The notes beneath the pieces were generated by a model that had not been told where the DNA came from, did no database searches, and saw only the letters and a program-made list of their open reading frames with translations. Source: Cyprinodon diabolis (Eukaryota > Chordata > Actinopteri > Cyprinodontiformes > Cyprinodontidae). From it: a DNA stretch of 64,000 nucleotides. This document shows positions 60,547 through 64,000 of this stretch, piece after piece. The position numbers and the translations under genes are program-made. The stretch is taken from assembly GCA_030533445.1 (NCBI GenBank), contig CM060062.1:17626164-17690163 (forward strand). The letters are read 5' to 3'. Within the stretch, counting starts at the first letter, position 1. Every line of letters starts with the position of its first letter.

Positions 60547-61578
60547 TCAATATGACGTCGGTCCACCCTTTGCAGCTAGAACAGCTTCAACTCTTCTGGG
60601 AAGGCTGTCCACAAGGTTTAGGAGTGTGTTTATGGGAATTTTTGACCATTCTTCCAGAAGCGCATTTGTGAGGTCGCACACTGATGTTGGACGAGAAGGC
60701 CTGGCTCTCAGTCTCCGCTCTAATTCATCCCAAAGGTGTTCTATCGGGTTGAGGTCAGGACTCTGTGCAGGCCAGTCAAGTTCATCCACACCAGACTCTG
60801 TCATCCATGTCTTTATGGACCTTGCTTTGTGCACTGGTGCACAGTCATGTTGGAAGAGGAAGGGGCCAGCTCCAAACTGTTCCCACAAAGTTGGGAGCAT
60901 GGAATTGTCCAAAATGTCTTGGTATGCTGAAGCATTCAGAGTTCCTTTCACTGGAACTAAGGGGCCAAGCCCAGCTCCTGAAAAACAACCCCACACCATA
61001 ATCCCCCCTCCACCAAACTTTACACTTGGCACAATGCAGTCAGACAAGTACCGTTCTCCTGGCAACCGCCAAACCCAGACCCGTCCATCAGATTGCCAGA
61101 TGGAGAAGCGCGATTCGTCACTCCAGAGAACGCGTCTCCACTGCTCTAGAGTCCAGTGGCGGCGTGCTTTACACCACCGCATCCGACGCTTTGCATTGCA
61201 CTTGGTTATGTATGGCTTGGATGCAGCTGCTCGACCATGGAAACCCATTCCATGAAGCTCTCTGCGCACTGTTCTTGAGCTAATCTGAAGGCCACATGAA
61301 GTTTGGAGGTCTGTAGTGATTGACTCTGCAGAAAGTTGGCGACCTCTTCGCACTATGCGCTTCAGCATCCGCTGACCCCGCTCCGTCAGTTTACGTGGCC
61401 TACCACTTCGTGGCTGAGTTGCTGTCGTTCCCAAACACTTCCATTTTCTTATAATACAGCTGACAGTTGACTGTGGAATATTTAGGAGCGAGGAAATTTC
61501 ACGACTGGATTTGTTGCACAGGTGGCATCCTATCACAGTTCCACGCTGGAATTCACTGAGCTCCTGAGAGCGACCCAT
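60547..61578 (-). CDS. Tc1-like transposase, intact, DD34E
   Basis: The enzyme excises and reinserts the element by cut-and-paste at TA sites in the nucleus. The 343-residue frame starting [13 protein letters not shown] matches the usual Tc1 length. A longer frame extends 38 codons upstream into the inverted-repeat region, but the MGRS start is the family-typical one. In order: an N-terminal paired-like helix-turn-helix DNA-binding half (about 5-50), a GRPR AT-hook-like motif (59-62), a second helix-turn-helix half (about 65-115), then the RNase-H-like catalytic domain. Catalytic residues are D154 (LWSDES), D245 (FQHDCAP) and E280 ([10 protein letters not shown]), with exactly 34 residues between the second and third. 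The glycine-rich box is [11 protein letters not shown] (188-198). All key residues are present and no stop or frameshift is seen. Confidence 0.96.
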   Translation of the reverse strand: MGRSQELSEFQRGTVIGCHLCNKSSREISSLLNIPQSTVSCIIRKWKCLGTTATQPRSGRPRKLTERGQRMLKRIVRRGRQLSAESITTDLQTSCGLQISSRTVRRELHGMGFHGRAAASKPYITKCNAKRRMRWCKARRHWTLEQWRRVLWSDESRFSIWQSDGRVWVWRLPGERYLSDCIVPSVKFGGGGIMVWGCFSGAGLGPLVPVKGTLNASAYQDILDNSMLPTLWEQFGAGPFLFQHDCAPVHKARSIKTWMTESGVDELDWPAQSPDLNPIEHLWDELERRLRARPSRPTSVCDLTNALLEEWSKIPINTLLNLVDSLPRRVEAVLAAKGGPTSY

Positions 61579-61683
61579 TCTTTCACAAATGTTTGTAAAA
61601 ACAGTCTGCATGCCTAGGTGCTTGAATTTATACACCTGTGGCCATGGAAGTGATTGGAACACCTGATTCCAATAATTTGGATG

Positions 61684-61712
61684 GGTGAGCAAATACTTTT
61701 GGCAATATAGTG
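61684..61712 (-). repeat. Tc1 terminal inverted repeat, right
   Basis: 29 bp, exact reverse complement of 60465-60493, and immediately followed by TA. Confidence 0.96.
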
Positions 61713-62138
61713 TATATACAAATGCTGGGAACCAATTATTTCTTACATCTCTTTAATATTTTGTTCTATTCAGCTACACAAGCATCATCTTTAAACTACT
61801 ATGAATTGTACTATAACTTTGACTTTACCTGATTCTTATGTACACCTTAGTAATTTATTGATATGCCGCACAATGTCCTCCTTTTTGGTGCTATAGAAAT
61901 GGCCACCCTAGTTGGAAGACCCGCCAGCAGCACTTTATAGGTCTGCTGTATGGGACCACTTTGCATTTAGAGTGACTTACGATAACGGCGGAAAGAAAGT
62001 TGTGGATAGAAACAGTTTGCAAGCATTGTGCAACACGCGTTGTACAAGACATAATAGATTTTCCTAACAATCAACATATACCAAACCGAACTGAAAACCG
62101 TGACCACGAACCGTGAACCGAACCGAACCGTTCCACTC

Positions 62139-62320
<182 letters not shown>

Positions 62321-64000
62321 TCTAGAATCACACTTTTAGGGGATTAACACAAACCAAATAACTAAATTAAATCAACATTCCAAATAATCTACATTTGTGA
62401 AGGTGTCTGCCTACAGATAATTATAAGTGAAGTACAGATTATTTTAAAACTATATCCTGAAATATTAACCAGACACTGCTTCCATCAACTGAAGATGTCC
62501 CACAAAGATCCAACTGTACTTGACCAGAGTGCATAATTTCATCAAAATCATCAGCAAATGTGTTGGTACATCATCAGCATCTCCATCCAACGACAGAAAC
62601 TGCACAGTCGGTGGAGTAAAACAGCAATTTTCCACCACAGCTTCATACCTTATGACTAGATTCACAGTGCAGGCCTTAGTGCCCAATTCTGATCTTTTGT
62701 ACCGGTATGTAATCTCCTGTGTGAACTGCATTCATACAACTCAAGTGTCCTGCATGCGCTTTAGAGGATGCAATGATGTCACAACCAAGACTAACTGGAG
62801 TTCAAGGAGACAGAAGCAGACATAAAGAAAGAAGCAGAGATACAAAAGGCAACTGGAAAAGACAACCTCGTCCAGAAAACACAAAGCCAGACAGATGAGC
62901 TCTGAGCCAGCTCCCATGTCAGAGAATGAAGAGAGCACATCCAGCCAGTCACAGTCAGAGAAACAGGACTGCACTGAAAAACAGGCCGATCTTGAACGTT
63001 TATAGTGTTGATGGCCGCAGCACAGCTCATACTTCTCTCCAGGGTGGTGTCACAGCCAAATAGGAACAGACGAGGCGAAGCTTTGAAATAACAGATTCTG
63101 CAGAATGGGAGTGGGAGTCTGTTGCCGTGCGACAGCCTGGCGACCTATACAGTGTATACCCTGCATTTCACCCATTAGATTTGGCACCCTTACAGGTAAG
63201 CAAAAGAGAATCAATCTCTCTTTAAAGTCAGAAATTTACTTTATTCACTTTGGCGTATAATATAGGATTTTAAACTGTGTGACATGGGTCACAGGTTTCT
63301 TATCTCCTTTCAGTAGTGTAGATTGTTAGAGCTTTTGCGCATTGTTTCTTACAGAACTGGTGCAACTCATTCAGGCCTTACTCACTCACCTCTTCACCTC
63401 TGGCTACAAATTATATTTAGGACTGAAATCAGGGCTTTTAGACATTTATTTTTATTTATAAATTATTTAATCTTCAAAGGCTGGTTAAATGAGGTACATT
63501 TAAATATAAATTCACACGTACATGCAATATGATAGTCAATCTGAATTCCTAAAAAAATATTTTGCAATCCCCAAAAAATACTACATAAAAGTAACAAAAA
63601 AAAAAAATTCTGTCTCTTCGCATACATAAAGATATGCTAGCAGACACTATCAGTATTACAAAGATTGATCTGGTAGCTGTGATAGAGGAACCATCGGTCT
63701 GGATATTGCTTTCCATGCTCTAAACCTGCTGCTGCGGTTGCACAGACAGATATAAGCCATCTGCAGCAGCTCTCAGCCTGGCAACATTCCCCAATCTGAC
63801 AAATCATCTCATAACTCCTGCCAGATAGTTATACACAACACAATATTACCTTCATCTAAACGTTCTTACCAGGAGCAACTCTCAATTGAACCAACCTGTC
63901 TTGCCATCCAGATCATGTCTTACTAATAATGTTACACACTCAAACTGGCTTGCAGGATTACCACCCTCTTTGGAACCTGCAGTCTGTGCTAAAAACACAC
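62321..64000. other. Stretch with repeat fragments, no gene recognised
   Basis: The segment 62806-62935 is paralogous to 50526-50656. Around 63121-63172, cctggcgacctatacagtgtataccctgc is a diverged piece of a common fish repeat (cctggcgacctgtccagggtg type). An A-rich run lies near 63595-63608. Open frames are short and unassigned. Confidence 0.5.

Larger units (their letters stand above)
60465..61712 (-). mobile_element. Complete Tc1-like transposon, 1248 bp
   Basis: The two ends are perfect 29-bp inverted repeats (60465-60493 and 61684-61712; the outer bases are CACTATATTGCCAAAAG). Each is flanked by TA (60463-60464 and 61713-61714), the target duplicated by Tc1/mariner elements. The single gene is intact. 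Size, termini and gene order are those of a full Tc1-like element. Perfect ends and an undamaged frame point to recent insertion. Confidence 0.95.

Noticed and set aside
60302..61255. A 317-codon plus-strand frame.
   Set aside because: It is the antisense shadow of the Tc1 transposase, which has the catalytic triad and family motifs on the minus strand.

Overview
The window looks like nuclear DNA of a teleost fish. This rests on the repeat families: an intact Tc1-like transposon, several hAT-type elements, tRNA-like SINEs, LINE reverse-transcriptase remains, a solo LTR and long TA, GATA and TCA microsatellites, all in AT-rich DNA. I could not name any host gene with confidence. Species and chromosomal position cannot be read from the sequence.

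Region 1 (1-34820) is part of a tandem array of a ~3.17-kb macrosatellite. I count 11 units, measured from a fixed anchor. The array enters from beyond the left edge and stops sharply at 34820. Each unit holds (a) a GC-rich block of 51-bp hairpin modules, (b) three diverged ~295-bp AT-rich subrepeats, (c) a block of ~230-bp subrepeats carrying a 924-bp internal duplication, and (d) an AT-rich junction with a perfect palindrome. In units 4, 7 and 11 the junction also carries 7, 2 and 7 copies of a second hairpin minisatellite. Units 7-8 are nearly repeated as 10-11 (trimer spacing), units 1 and 2 are patchworks, and unit 6 has lost exactly one 924-bp internal period.

Region 2 (34821-48873) is AT-rich and gene-poor. 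It holds a 3.1-kb hAT-like element (39926-43040) with a broken BED-finger transposase and a nested solo LTR, a decayed LINE fragment, a probable MITE and microsatellites.

Region 3 (48874-55937) holds decayed Polinton/Maverick-like coding remains (polymerase B-like, then ATPase-like with a damaged Walker A), dispersed fish repeats, a perfect 21-bp inverted repeat and two adjacent tRNA-like SINEs.

Region 4 (55938-58479) holds an hAT terminal fragment and the only plausible host-gene candidate: a minus-strand exon-like open frame (56449-57027) with a splice acceptor, an internal ATG in strong Kozak context and an ETS-type site upstream. A cluster of three CRE palindromes lies beyond it.

Region 5 (58480-62237) is a nest of transposons. 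A ZBED-type hAT element sits in a TA microsatellite. A second hAT-like element is inserted in the first element's BED exon with a perfect 8-bp target duplication. Inside that lie a ~300-bp GATA tract and an apparently complete Tc1-like transposon (perfect 29-bp inverted repeats, intact 343-codon DD34E transposase). The remainder to 64000 has no recognisable gene.
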